64,000 nucleotides of DNA from Dickeya poaceiphila (GCF_007858975.2 NZ_CP042220.2:1984001-2048000), one strand, 5' to 3'. Positions 7,612-16,408 are shown, counted from the stretch's first letter. Translations and numbers: made by a program. Notes: generated by a model from the letters alone, not told the origin.

Positions 7612-10600
7612 ATGGGACGACTGACACCGGCAGAGCTGGAGCAACTGAAACGCGGGGTGTCGCTGCGGGCCGTGGCGCAGTCTCAGGGGCATACACTGAA
7701 AAAGCAGGGGGCGGACAGCTATGTCTGCCGGTGCCCGTTCCATCAGGAAAACACGCCGTCCTGCGTCATCACGCCGTCGAAGAACCTGTACCACTGCTTC
7801 GGCTGCGGGGCGTCGGGGTCGGTGCTGGACTGGCTGCAACACACCGAGCGGCTGACCTACCCGCAAACGCTGCTGCGGCTGCGGGAGCTGGCCGGCAATC
7901 CATCTTTTTTAGCCGCCGTCCCTGTCCCCGCCTCGCCGGCGGTGGCCCGTACCAGACTCGCCGATCTGGATGATGACGGTCAGGCGCTGCTGAATCAGGT
8001 TATCCAGTTCTACCACCAGAGCCTGCTCAACAGCCCGGAGGCGCAGCAGTGGCTGGTCAGTCGTGGTCTGACGCACCCGGAACTGGTAAGCCACTTCCGG
8101 CTGGGGTTTGCCGGTCATCACGGTATCGGCGGCAGCGCGGGGCTGCTGCCGTCCTCGTCGAGCCACGAGGGAAAGCGGCTGCGTGAGAAACTGGCCGGGC
8201 TGGGGGTGCTGCGCGCGGCCACCAGACAGGACCACTTCCGGGGCTGCGTGGTGATGCCGGTTATCGGCTGGGCGGAGTCGGCGAATGTGGCGCAGCGGGG
8301 CCGGGTGATGCAGTTGTACGGGCGGCGGGTGCAGCCGGACCACAAAATCCTCAAAGGCTCGCCGAAGCACCTGTATCTGCCGTCGCCGCTGGCCGGGGTG
8401 TGGAACGAGGACGCCCTGAAGGCGTCGTCAGAGGTCATCCTGTGCGAGTCGCTGATCGATGCGATGACGTTCTGGTGTGCCGGGTTCCGCAACGTGACCA
8501 CCGCTTACGGGGCCAACGGCTTTACCGCTGACCATCTGGCGGCGTTGCAGTATCACGGCGTGAAGCGGGTGCAGATAGCCTATGACCGTGATGAGGCGGG
8601 CGACCGGGGCGCGGACAGCGTGGCGGCGGAGCTGCTGGAAGCGGGTATCGAGGCGTGGCGGGTGCGGTTCCCGCCGGGGCTGGATGCGAATGCCTATGCG
8701 CTGAACAGTGGCAGCCCGGAAAGCGCATTAGGGCTGGCACTGGAGCAGGCAGCGTGGATGGGTCAGGGAACCGGGCCGGGGGTGGTGTTCTCCCGTGACA
8801 TGCCGGTGAGTGGCGAGCGTGAACCTTCTTCCTTAGCCGCCCCGGCGGGCGTACCGGCACCGACGGTGGCAGGCGAGTTAACCGCGTCCGGCGACCTGCT
8901 GCTGACTCACGGCCCACGGGTGTGGCGGGTGCGCGGCTGGCAGAAAAACACCGTACAGGACGTGATGAAGGTCAACGTGCAGGTGCGGGACGCGTCAACC
9001 GGCGCGCTGTATGTGGACAGTCTGGACCTGTACAGCTCGCGGCAGCGTCAGGGCTATGTGGCGGCGGCCGCGGCAGAACTGGGCTGTGACGCGTCGGTTA
9101 TCAAGCGCGAGTGCGGCCGGGTGCTGCTGATGCTGGAGCAAAAGCAGGATGACGTGCGGCAGGCGGCAGAGCAGGCTGAACGCGCTCCGGCGGTCACGGT
9201 CAGCGCGGAAGAGGAAGCGGACGCACTGGCGTTACTCAAGTCCCCGGACCTTGCGGCGCGTATCGTGGACGACCTCGCGGCCTGCGGGGTGGTGGGGGAA
9301 AGCACCAATCTGCTGACCGGGTATCTGGCGGCGACGTCGCGCAAGCTGGATAAGCCGCTGGCCGTGCTTATCCAGTCATCCAGTGCGGCGGGGAAATCGT
9401 CGCTGATGGACGCGGTGCTGGGGATGATGCCGGAGGAAGAGCGTATCCAGTACAGCGCGATGACCGGGCAGAGCCTGTATTACCTTGGCGAGACCTCGTT
9501 ACAGCACAAGATACTGGCGATAGCCGAGGAAGAAGGCGTGCGGCAGGCGGCGTATGCCCTCAAGTTGCTCCAGTCGGACGGGGAACTGAAAATCGCCAGT
9601 ACCGGCAAGAACGAGCAGAGCGGCGAACTGGTGACGCGGGAATACAAGGTACAGGGGCCGGTGATGCTGATGCTGACCACCACGGCCAGCGACGTGGACG
9701 AAGAGCTGCTGAACCGCTGTCTGGTGTTGACGGTGAACGAATCCAGAGAGCAGACGCAGGCCATCCACGCGATGCAACGCCACGGGCAGACGCTGGCCGG
9801 GCTGCTTCAGTCTTCAGAAAAGCAGTATCTGACCCGGCTACACCAGAACGCACAGCGGCTGTTACGGCCGCTGAAGGTGGTGAATCCGTATGCCGACCGG
9901 CTGACGTTCCTGAGTGATAAAACCCGCACCCGGCGCGACCATATGAAGTACCTGACGTTAATCCAGGCCATCGCGCTGTTGCATCAGTACCAGCGTGAAG
10001 TGAAGCGGGTAACGCACCGGGGGCAGGTCATCGAGTATATCGAGGTGGAAAAAGGCGATATCGCGCTGGCCAATCAGCTGGCCCACGAGGTGCTGGGCCG
10101 GACACTGGACGAAATGCCGCCGCAGACGCGCAAGCTGCTGGTGTGGCTGAAGGGCTGGGTACAGGAGCGGGCGCAGGGGCAGGCGGTGAAGGCGGACGAG
10201 ATACGGTTCACGCGGCGGGAGGTGCGGGCAGCGCTGGGCTGGGGTGACACGCAACTGAAAATCCACCTTGGCAGGCTGCTGGAAATGGAATACCTGCTGC
10301 TGTTCCGGCGCGGTCTGATGTATGAATACGGGCTGCTGTGGGACGGTGACGACAACGGCGGGGCGCACCTGTGCGGGCTGCTGGAGGTGGAAGACGCGAC
10401 CCCGGAGACAGAAGGCAATGCCGACCGGTCGGGGCTGGAGGTCACTCAGTCGGCCCCCGGTCGGGGTGTGGTCGGCAACCAGTCGGAGAGTGAAAAACCG
10501 GCGTCAGGCCAGACGGCACAAGGGCTGACGGCAAAAGCGGTCGGGTCTGAGCCAGACGCGGTAATCAGGGGAAAAGAAAAATCGCCTGCCGTGCCGCTGC

Positions 10601-10650
10601 CTGCGAGTAAAAACGGCGTGGCTGAGGGCAATGCCGACCGGTCGGGGTGA
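7612..10650 (+). CDS. Primase-helicase (CHC2 zinc finger, Toprim, P-loop ATPase), copy 2
   Basis: Identical in translation to the copy at 423-3461, with the same AGGAG and ATG choice. Both copies are intact, with no frameshift, although two identical large genes next to each other are normally lost or decay quickly. This argues that the duplication is recent or that both copies are kept homogeneous by gene conversion. Confidence 0.85.
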   Translation: MGRLTPAELEQLKRGVSLRAVAQSQGHTLKKQGADSYVCRCPFHQENTPSCVITPSKNLYHCFGCGASGSVLDWLQHTERLTYPQTLLRLRELAGNPSFLAAVPVPASPAVARTRLADLDDDGQALLNQVIQFYHQSLLNSPEAQQWLVSRGLTHPELVSHFRLGFAGHHGIGGSAGLLPSSSSHEGKRLREKLAGLGVLRAATRQDHFRGCVVMPVIGWAESANVAQRGRVMQLYGRRVQPDHKILKGSPKHLYLPSPLAGVWNEDALKASSEVILCESLIDAMTFWCAGFRNVTTAYGANGFTADHLAALQYHGVKRVQIAYDRDEAGDRGADSVAAELLEAGIEAWRVRFPPGLDANAYALNSGSPESALGLALEQAAWMGQGTGPGVVFSRDMPVSGEREPSSLAAPAGVPAPTVAGELTASGDLLLTHGPRVWRVRGWQKNTVQDVMKVNVQVRDASTGALYVDSLDLYSSRQRQGYVAAAAAELGCDASVIKRECGRVLLMLEQKQDDVRQAAEQAERAPAVTVSAEEEADALALLKSPDLAARIVDDLAACGVVGESTNLLTGYLAATSRKLDKPLAVLIQSSSAAGKSSLMDAVLGMMPEEERIQYSAMTGQSLYYLGETSLQHKILAIAEEEGVRQAAYALKLLQSDGELKIASTGKNEQSGELVTREYKVQGPVMLMLTTTASDVDEELLNRCLVLTVNESREQTQAIHAMQRHGQTLAGLLQSSEKQYLTRLHQNAQRLLRPLKVVNPYADRLTFLSDKTRTRRDHMKYLTLIQAIALLHQYQREVKRVTHRGQVIEYIEVEKGDIALANQLAHEVLGRTLDEMPPQTRKLLVWLKGWVQERAQGQAVKADEIRFTRREVRAALGWGDTQLKIHLGRLLEMEYLLLFRRGLMYEYGLLWDGDDNGGAHLCGLLEVEDATPETEGNADRSGLEVTQSAPGRGVVGNQSESEKPASGQTAQGLTAKAVGSEPDAVIRGKEKSPAVPLPASKNGVAEGNADRSG

Positions 10651-10743
10651 AGCCGAACACAGTGATCAGGGGGAAAAGAAAATCGCCATCTGCGCCGCTG
10701 CCTGCGGTCGGCGATACGCCGGTTGAGAGCGCGGGGGTGACAC

Positions 10744-11853
10744 ATGGCCAACCGTAAACCCCGTGCCGATGCGCTGCTGACGGTGGATGAGGTCTACAGA
10801 AAACCCATCGGCCCGGCCAGTGACCCGAAAAGCCTGTATGCGCTGCTGCTGCGGTTCGTGGCGTGGCGTCGGGAGCGGAACTGGTCGGAGACCACGCTGA
10901 AGACGCAAACCCATCATCAGTACCGGTTCATCCTGTGGGCGGCGGAGCGCGGGCTGCACTATGGCCGGGACATCACCTTACCGATACTGGAGCACTATCA
11001 GCGTCACCTGTACCAGTACCGCAAACCGAACGGGGAGCCACTGAGCACCCGGACGCAGCGCAGCCAGCTGGGGCCACTGGTGGTGTGGTTCGGCTGGATG
11101 ACCCGCCATCATCTGCTGCTGGCCGACCCGGCGTCGGGTCTGGTGTTGCCGCGTCTGGAAAAGCGGCTGCCGCGTCATATCCTGAGCGTGGCGGATGTGG
11201 AGCAGGTGCTGGCGTTGCCGGACCTGACCACGCTTCAGGGCATCCGTGACCGGGCGCTGATGGAGCTGCTGTGGTCAACCGGGATACGGCGGGGTGAAGT
11301 GGCGGTGCTGGAGGTGTACAGCGTGGACGCGAGCCGCCATATCGTGACCATCGTGCAGGGCAAGGGAAAGAAGGACCGGGTTATCCCGGTCGGCAAACGG
11401 GCGTTAGGGTGGATAGCGCGCTATGTGTGTGAGGTGAGGCCGCAACTGCTGGTGAATCCGCACTGCCCGGCGCTGTTCGTGGCACTGGACGGCGTGGAAG
11501 GACTGACGCCGAACGGCATCACCAATCTGGTCAGCCATTACATCAAAGCATCGGGGATAGCGAAATGGGGAAGCTGCCACCTGTTCCGTCACGCGATGGC
11601 GACACAGATGCTGGAGAACGGGGCGGACCTGCGGTGGATACAGGCGATGCTGGGCCACGCGAGCGTGGAGAGCACGCAAATCTACACGCAGGTGAGCATC
11701 CGGGCGTTGCAGGCGGTCCATGCGAGTACCCATCCGGCGGAGCAGCCGGACAGTGATGAAACCGGGCTGCCGGCTGACCTGATGGCGGCAGAGCAGCCGG
11801 ACACCCCGGAGCCGGACGACACACCTGTGTTGCCGGACAGCCCGCAAAGTTAG
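10744..11853 (+). CDS. Tyrosine recombinase (integrase), copy 2
   Basis: Identical in translation to the recombinase at 3555-4664, including the catalytic set Arg182, Lys207, His279, Arg282, His305 and Tyr314. It lies 93 bases after primase-helicase copy 2. Presence in every array unit, always upstream of a VENN toxin, is the main reason to suspect it has a role in acquiring or exchanging cassettes. Related tail fragments survive at 14724-14782. Confidence 0.93.
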   Translation: MANRKPRADALLTVDEVYRKPIGPASDPKSLYALLLRFVAWRRERNWSETTLKTQTHHQYRFILWAAERGLHYGRDITLPILEHYQRHLYQYRKPNGEPLSTRTQRSQLGPLVVWFGWMTRHHLLLADPASGLVLPRLEKRLPRHILSVADVEQVLALPDLTTLQGIRDRALMELLWSTGIRRGEVAVLEVYSVDASRHIVTIVQGKGKKDRVIPVGKRALGWIARYVCEVRPQLLVNPHCPALFVALDGVEGLTPNGITNLVSHYIKASGIAKWGSCHLFRHAMATQMLENGADLRWIQAMLGHASVESTQIYTQVSIRALQAVHASTHPAEQPDSDETGLPADLMAAEQPDTPEPDDTPVLPDSPQS

Positions 11854-12772
11854 CGCTCTCCGGTTGAGTGCGGCGGGAGCGGGTTCGGCAGACAGCCCGT
11901 GGGGCTGACTGCCGTCATGCCAGGTCGCGGGCGGGGGTAAACGTCCGCCCGGCCAGCGTTGGGCGGCGGTGCTCCCTGTCAACCCGGCGGCTGGCCGGTC
12001 AGCCGTTCAACATAATGCGGGGGATTATACGAAGCTCGCCGCCTGCCGGTGGTGGCAGGGTAAACGGTGGTGTGCGGCTCGTATCGTATAATCCGCATTA
12101 TGTCTTGCGCCCCCGCCACCGGCAGCGCGGGTTGGGCGCGGCGCGCAAGGCTTCGCCTTCCGCTGTCTGCTCCGGTGTGCGTTCTTCGGCTTCCTGGCCG
12201 CTGGTGTCGCCGGAAACACCGGCGTCGGCGTTGAGTCCCGACGTCATCCGGTATCCCCCTCGCGTTATCCTCAACCCCAACCCCCAGGAAGAAGTCGGCC
12301 CGTCGGGCCTCCGCTGAAGGGCTTCATGCCCACCCGCTGCATCTGTCCGTCACGGCTCGCAGTCGGTTCCCTCCTTGCTCGTTCCCGTGCCGGCCAGCCT
12401 TCGCCCCCGCCCCGGTGTGGCGTGGTCATGCAGGTGCCTCTTCGCCTTAACCGTCGGCGCGACAGAGCGCCGCAGGGCGTCGCTTGCGGACTCTGTGCCG
12501 TCCGCACCGGCAGAACCCACGCCGGCGCCACAGGCAAGCTGTGGCCCCGTCACGGGTTGCGATGAAACCCCAAACCGGCCCCTAAAAAACCAAACCCCAG
12601 ACAGCGGATGGCAGCGGCTGCCGCCGCTGCTATGATGCGGGGGTTGCAGGCAAAATCCACGGCAGGGCGGTAGCGTGTCGGGGGCCAAAACCGCGTATCG
12701 GGGCTTCGGTGTCCGGGTATCGAAACGCCTCAGGGAAAACCGGCTGTAACCGACTGACCGCACAGGGAAAAA
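11854..12772 (+). other. Long GC-rich non-coding stretch between recombinase and toxin, copy 2
   Basis: Identical to 4665-5583. It contains the dif-like inverted pair at 12010-12103. Exact conservation across about 920 non-coding bases follows from the recent duplication, so it is not by itself evidence for function. Confidence 0.6.
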
Positions 12773-13642
12773 GTGAGTTCGTCGGCTGACTTCGCAACGG
12801 AAGAAGTTGTTGTGGAGAATAACTTTTTAAGCAGTACATCCTCAGCGAAACGGGATGAACTGGCGGAAAAAATACTGAAAGGTGATAAATCTCTGGAAAC
12901 AGCGAAAGAGTACCTGGGGCTTGAAAATGCGGATAAACGAGGTGACGCACTGGTTGCCAAGTTCAGCAAAGATCCTGGCTCGATGACTGCCGCCGAGCGT
13001 ACCGAGCTTGCCAGTTATCTGAGGGTCTATGCTTCCGAGATGCAAGCTCAATATGGGGAAGCCGTGACCAAAGAGCTGATAGCCGGGATGCTGTCGGGGC
13101 AGGATTACCTGAAATCAGCCCCTCAGACGGAAGCACAGCGAAAAGCCCAGAGCATTATGAATACATGGGGTTATCACAAATCCAATGCGAGTATTGGTGA
13201 CCCGGTCATGTTGTTTGGCAGTAATGTTCTTGGCCTGACTATAAAAGAAAGTATGGCGGCCAATGCGGCAATAGGTACGGTAGTGAATGCCGGTTCTCAA
13301 CTTAGTGGTCAGGATCCTTTCAGTTATGTCGATGCGGTGATGGCTGGAGTGACGGCAGCATTGGGAACGGGTAAAAGTTGGCAAGTGTCAGCCGCTATAA
13401 GTATGGGTGGTGCTGCGGTTGGAGGGGCATTCAAAGGTGAAGATCCGACTAATGCAATAATTGGCGCAGGTGTTGGGGCTGTGATCGGTGATAAAGCAGG
13501 TAAGGTAGTTACAAATCAGTTGAAACCAGTGCTTAAAGATGGAAGTTCCGAACTAATAGGGACCGTTACAGGATCAACGGTGGGTGAGGTTACTGGAGGA
13601 AATACACAAAAAATGCTTGATGCTTTAGAGAGTAAAAAATGA
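12773..13642 (+). CDS. Orphan CDI effector C-terminus: VENN region plus Gly/Ala-rich, probably membrane-acting toxin
   Basis: A 289-residue protein from the same GTG as the first toxin. The first 17 residues, ending in VENN, are identical and everything after differs. Residues 18-150 are charged and helical, probably the pretoxin or entry region. Residues about 155-285 are rich in Gly, Ala and Ser with repeated small-residue patterns (AVMAGVTAALGTG, ISMGGAAVGGAF, IIGAGVGAVIGDKAG), as in toxins that insert into membranes. The paired immunity protein is a membrane protein, which fits a toxin acting at the inner membrane as an ionophore or pore. I do not recognise a catalytic site. Mechanism is inference. 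Confidence 0.75.
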   Translation: MSSSADFATEEVVVENNFLSSTSSAKRDELAEKILKGDKSLETAKEYLGLENADKRGDALVAKFSKDPGSMTAAERTELASYLRVYASEMQAQYGEAVTKELIAGMLSGQDYLKSAPQTEAQRKAQSIMNTWGYHKSNASIGDPVMLFGSNVLGLTIKESMAANAAIGTVVNAGSQLSGQDPFSYVDAVMAGVTAALGTGKSWQVSAAISMGGAAVGGAFKGEDPTNAIIGAGVGAVIGDKAGKVVTNQLKPVLKDGSSELIGTVTGSTVGEVTGGNTQKMLDALESKK

Positions 13643-13890
13643 AAAAAATCAATCTTAATGATTTGGTGATTTTAATATTTTATTGTGTCTGTATTATTTT
13701 TGTCGCTGTAATAGTTGGTTATCTCATTGCTGCTGTCATAGTCTATTTTAAAATCGGTGTATTTGATTTTGATTGGAAAGAGTCTTTATCTACTTCTCTT
13801 AAAAAAGGTGTTACTGGAGGCTCAATATTGGGCCTTGGTATCTGGCTTAAAGGGAAGTTTAGGGAGCGACAGGATAATCGAAAATTATAA
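13639..13890 (+). CDS. Membrane immunity protein paired with the second VENN toxin
   Basis: An 83-residue protein whose ATG overlaps the toxin stop by four bases, exactly as in the first pair. A long hydrophobic segment spans about residues 7-36 and a second, shorter one about 57-70 (GGSILGLGIWLKG), followed by a basic tail. Small membrane immunity proteins are typical partners of ionophore-type CDI toxins and colicins. The gene is AT-rich compared with the primase and recombinase genes. No sequence family was recognised, so the assignment rests on position, coupling and topology. Confidence 0.75.
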   Translation: MKKINLNDLVILIFYCVCIIFVAVIVGYLIAAVIVYFKIGVFDFDWKESLSTSLKKGVTGGSILGLGIWLKGKFRERQDNRKL

Positions 13891-13902
13891 AATAATTACT
13901 CA

Positions 13903-13933
13903 ATCCCGGCCCCGCGCCGGGATCGTCATTTTT
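13903..13933. terminator. Terminator after the second immunity gene
   Basis: The hairpin ATCCCGGCCCCGCGCCGGGAT at 13903-13923 is followed by a T-rich stretch. It is the counterpart of the terminator at 6798, showing that the tail of each unit is homologous though diverged. Confidence 0.8.
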
Positions 13934-13938
13934 ACCGG

Positions 13939-14160
13939 TTAGATCCTAATCTCCGCCTCAATCACCAGTCGCCCGCGCTCGACGGTGACGATAACCGGCT
14001 GTCCGGTGTTAAAACCGAGATCTTCCAGCCAGCGGCCCTTGAGGGTGGGTTGTGGCAGGGTTGCCCGAAAAAGCTTCAACCCCCGGACAGGAAATGTTTT
14101 GTGGCCACCGCCAGTGGGCCGTGTCCCCAAAACCACCCGGTCAGGGCCATGCCCCGACAC
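13939..14160 (-). pseudogene. Truncated SymE-family gene
   Basis: The C-terminal part (LKGRWLEDLGF to the end, bases 13939 to about 14053) matches the symE-like gene at 6833, with many silent changes (roughly 90 percent nucleotide identity by eye). Upstream of about 14053 the two sequences become unrelated: the expected N-terminal strand (YTVGYAPNG) is replaced by unrelated codons. The open frame to 14160 therefore is a chimera without a recognisable start or ribosome site. It probably marks a deletion or recombination breakpoint at the end of unit 2. Confidence 0.75.
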
Positions 14161-14208
14161 CCCTCGGTTAAAACAAAAACCCCGGCGCGGGCTGGGGTGA
14201 GGTGTTGA

Positions 14209-14340
14209 TTACTCGGCGAACTTAAGGCCGCCGGGATAATGTTTAATCCAGTTGGCGGCGGCGTCCGGGTCAAAGGGTTCGATGCTGAGTCCTTCGAGAC
14301 AGTGCCACAGCTCGCGGGTGTTCTGGGCGGTGGTGCAGTG
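14209..14340 (-). pseudogene. C-terminal fragment of an unidentified protein
   Basis: A leftward open frame ends with a TAA at 14209-14211 and reads ...LWHCLEGLSIEPFDPDAAANWIKHYPGG, which looks like genuine protein sequence. Upstream it runs into unrelated DNA at about 14340 and has no plausible start. I do not recognise the parent family. It is flanked by the truncated symE and the ParD remnant, in a mosaic of fragments. Confidence 0.4.
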
Positions 14341-14460
14341 ATGAAAACAGGCTGCTGGCCGATCTGGTGGTGGATGAAGTGGCTGGCAATCCATCACCTG
14401 ACAAGAGTGAAAAAATGGATATGATTAAATCCTACCCATTGGGATGCAAAGAGGTTCGCG

Positions 14461-14687
14461 ATGAGAACGACACAGCATATGAGTATTACATTACCGAATG
14501 AAATGGCCGCTCAGGTGAAAGCCCGCGTGCGCTGATGGCCCGTGACAATGCGGTTGATAACTGGTTGCGCGAGCAGGTTGTGCCAGCCTGGGAATCACTG
14601 CAACGTGGTGAAAGTACGGCCCTGATCGGCGAAGAGGTTAGGAGCAAACTGAAAGCCATGCACAGGAAAGCGACCGGAGAGGCGTGA
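14461..14687 (+). pseudogene. ParD-type antitoxin remnant with internal deletion
   Basis: The 5' part encodes MRTTQHMSITLPNEMAAQVK, the usual N-terminus of ParD ribbon-helix-helix antitoxins, then hits a TGA at 14533-14535. In another frame the sequence continues as ALMARDNAVDNWLREQVVPA and onward to a TGA at 14685-14687, a typical ParD C-terminal half. The central SGEYxSxSEVIRDGLR-type segment is missing, so an internal deletion with frameshift has inactivated it. It overlaps the ATG of the ParE remnant (TGATG), which preserves the normal parDE arrangement. Confidence 0.75.
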
Positions 14688-14782
14688 TGGATTATCAGGT
14701 GGTGTATGCAACCTCTGGTTATGTACCATCCAGGCGTTGCAGGTGGTTCATGCCTCAATACGTCAGGTGGAGCAGCCGGATG
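14687..14782 (+). pseudogene. ParE-type toxin start fused to a recombinase tail remnant
   Basis: ATG 14687 begins MDYQVVYA, the usual start of ParE toxins. After about ten codons it breaks. From about 14724 the sequence matches the 3' part of the array recombinase: IQALQVVHAS and EQPD here against IRALQAVHAS and EQPD in the intact gene. Further similarity to sequence just after the recombinase stop appears at about 14934-14985 (GTTAG, CTCCGG, GGCAGACAG). This indicates an older, decayed array unit whose front was deleted into a parDE locus. Confidence 0.7.
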
Positions 14783-15040
14783 CTGAGCGTGACAGGCTGG
14801 GAAGACGGAGAAGTAGCGAAAACTGGTGGTTCCACGTTTCCCGTTCATCATCGTGTATAGCGTTGAGGAATCAATTGTTCGTGTGCTGCGCGCACTACTT
14901 ACCTCCCGAAAAATAGCGGGACATTACCGCAAACGTTAGTTCCCTCCGGGTGAGACTGCCGAGCGTGATTGGCAGACAGTTCATGTAAGTTGATTACGAC
15001 CGGGCAACCTTCATCATTGCAGCGGTTTCAGACATAAGCG
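14783..15040. other. Gene-free stretch before the insertion sequence
   Basis: No gene is supported here. Part of it (about 14934-14985) resembles the sequence following the recombinase gene at 4660-4720, so it is array debris. The last bases (ATAAGCG, 15034-15040) are the left target duplication of the IS256-family element. Confidence 0.6.
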
Positions 15041-16336
15041 GAGAGCGTTCAGAATTCTGTGTCACGTTAAAAATTCTACAACGTCATCACGTTATTTAGT
15101 CGCCCTTCAAAATAAATGGCCAACTGTGATAATGTCAAATTCCAGCTCTGGATGGGCATTGTCCATTTTTCCTGTGCGTTCATCGGCCCCAGATAAAGCA
15201 GCTTCAACAGACTGTTTTCATTCGGGAAAGCACCTTTGGTTTTGGTCAGCTTCCTGAACTGTCTGTGCACCGATTCGATAGCATTTGTGGTGTAAATGAC
15301 TTTGCGGATATTTGCCGGATAGCGGAAGTACGCTGACAGATTGTCCCACTTGCGTCGCCACGACTGGAGCACCACCGGATACTGCAACCCCCATTTCGCT
15401 TCCAGCTCATCCAGTGCCATTTCGGCCGCTTCTTTTGACACTGCACGGTAGACTGGCTTCAGGTCGGTCATGAAGGCTTTATGGTGCTTTGAGGCCACAT
15501 ATTTAATCGAATTGCGTATCTGATGAATGACGCACAACTGCACTTCCGTCTGCGGATAAATGCTGTTTATTGCCTCTGGGAAGCCGGTCAGCCCGTCCAC
15601 GCAGGCAATCAGAATGTCTTTAACACCGCGATTTTGCAGGTCGCTTAATACCGACAGCCAGAAGTTAGCCCCCTCACTTTCTGACAGATACAGGCCCAGA
15701 ACTTCCTTTTTACCTTCCAGATTCAGGGCCAGCACGGTGTAAACCGCTTTGCTCTGATAGCGGCCATCTTCCCGAATTTTATAGTGAATAGCGTCCAGCC
15801 AGACGAAGGGATAAACCTGCTCCAGCGGGCGCTGTTGCCACTGTTTTAGTTCAGGGATGACTTTATCGGTTACTGCACTGATGGTGGCAGTGGACACGCT
15901 GAAGGCATATAAATCTTCGATCTCCCGGCTAATGTCCTGATAGCTCATCCCCAGTGCAAACAGGCGAATGATCTTGTGTTCGATCTCGTCGGATAACGTG
16001 GTCTGATGTTTTTTCACCAACTGGGGTTCAAAAGTGCCATTACGATCGCGCGGAGTCGCCAGCTCGAAGCTGCCCGTCGGGGCTTTAATGGTCTTTTTGC
16101 CGGAGCCATTTTTACGGTTAGCTTCAATGTCCTGAGCCAGATGAGAGTCCAGTTCCGCAGACAGGGCAGCTTCCGTTAACTGTTTGATTAAAGGCGTTAA
16201 GATACCATCTTTGCCCGTTAATGCCTGACCGGACTGGAGGGCTTTAAGCGCTTTATCGAAATCGAAGGGCTGGGACATATGTCATTCCTTTTTGATTGTA
16301 TATTACCGGAATGACACAGAATTTCTAACACTCCCC
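15041..16336 (-). mobile_element. IS256-family insertion sequence
   Basis: A single transposase gene is bounded by imperfect inverted repeats: 15041-15064 (ending AGAATTCTGTGTCA) and 16312-16336 (beginning TGACACAGAATTTCT, ending ACTCCCC). ATAAGCG lies immediately outside both ends (15034-15040 and 16337-16343), a 7-8 base target duplication as expected for IS256 elements. The size of about 1.3 kb also fits. The intact transposase and matching duplication point to recent insertion, between array debris and the feo promoter region. Confidence 0.9.
15076..16278 (-). CDS. IS256-family (MULE-type DDE) transposase
   Basis: A full-length 400-residue mutator-type transposase. The N-terminal region (about 1-100) binds DNA. 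The catalytic core includes VWLDAIHYKI near residue 165, CVDGLTGF near 230 and the C-terminal YTTNAIESVHRQFRK signature near 325-340, giving the DDE triad. It starts at ATG 16278 with AAAGGAATGAC just upstream. The sequence has no stops or frameshifts, so the element is probably active. Confidence 0.95.
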   Translation of the reverse strand: MSQPFDFDKALKALQSGQALTGKDGILTPLIKQLTEAALSAELDSHLAQDIEANRKNGSGKKTIKAPTGSFELATPRDRNGTFEPQLVKKHQTTLSDEIEHKIIRLFALGMSYQDISREIEDLYAFSVSTATISAVTDKVIPELKQWQQRPLEQVYPFVWLDAIHYKIREDGRYQSKAVYTVLALNLEGKKEVLGLYLSESEGANFWLSVLSDLQNRGVKDILIACVDGLTGFPEAINSIYPQTEVQLCVIHQIRNSIKYVASKHHKAFMTDLKPVYRAVSKEAAEMALDELEAKWGLQYPVVLQSWRRKWDNLSAYFRYPANIRKVIYTTNAIESVHRQFRKLTKTKGAFPNENSLLKLLYLGPMNAQEKWTMPIQSWNLTLSQLAIYFEGRLNNVMTL

Positions 16337-16371
16337 ATAAGCGCGGTACCTTTCCCCAATCTTCACCTCCC

Positions 16372-16385
16372 TTGATGCACATCAA
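16372..16385. promoter_or_regulatory. FNR site upstream of feo
   Basis: TTGATGCACATCAA is a perfect match to the FNR consensus TTGAT-N4-ATCAA. It lies 114 bases before the first feoA start. In E. coli feo is activated by FNR in anaerobic cells, when ferrous iron is available. The insertion sequence ends only 36 bases upstream, so the site is preserved. Confidence 0.8.
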
Positions 16386-16408
16386 GAGGCCGCTTACAGA
16401 CAGGAATA

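Larger units (their letters stand above)
7190..12823 (+). repeat. Tandem array unit, copy 2
   Basis: This stretch matches 1-5634 exactly as far as I could compare. With the first copy it brackets the RNase A-like toxin, its immunity gene and symE. Homologous recombination between the copies would excise exactly one 7189-base unit as a circle containing one toxin-immunity-symE set and one recombinase. That consequence is inferred from the layout. Confidence 0.97.

Noticed and set aside
7513..7866. N-terminal extension of the XRE regulator into the primase gene
   Set aside because: A strong GGAGG and ATG at 7512 mark the true start; the extension overlaps the divergent gene and its promoter.
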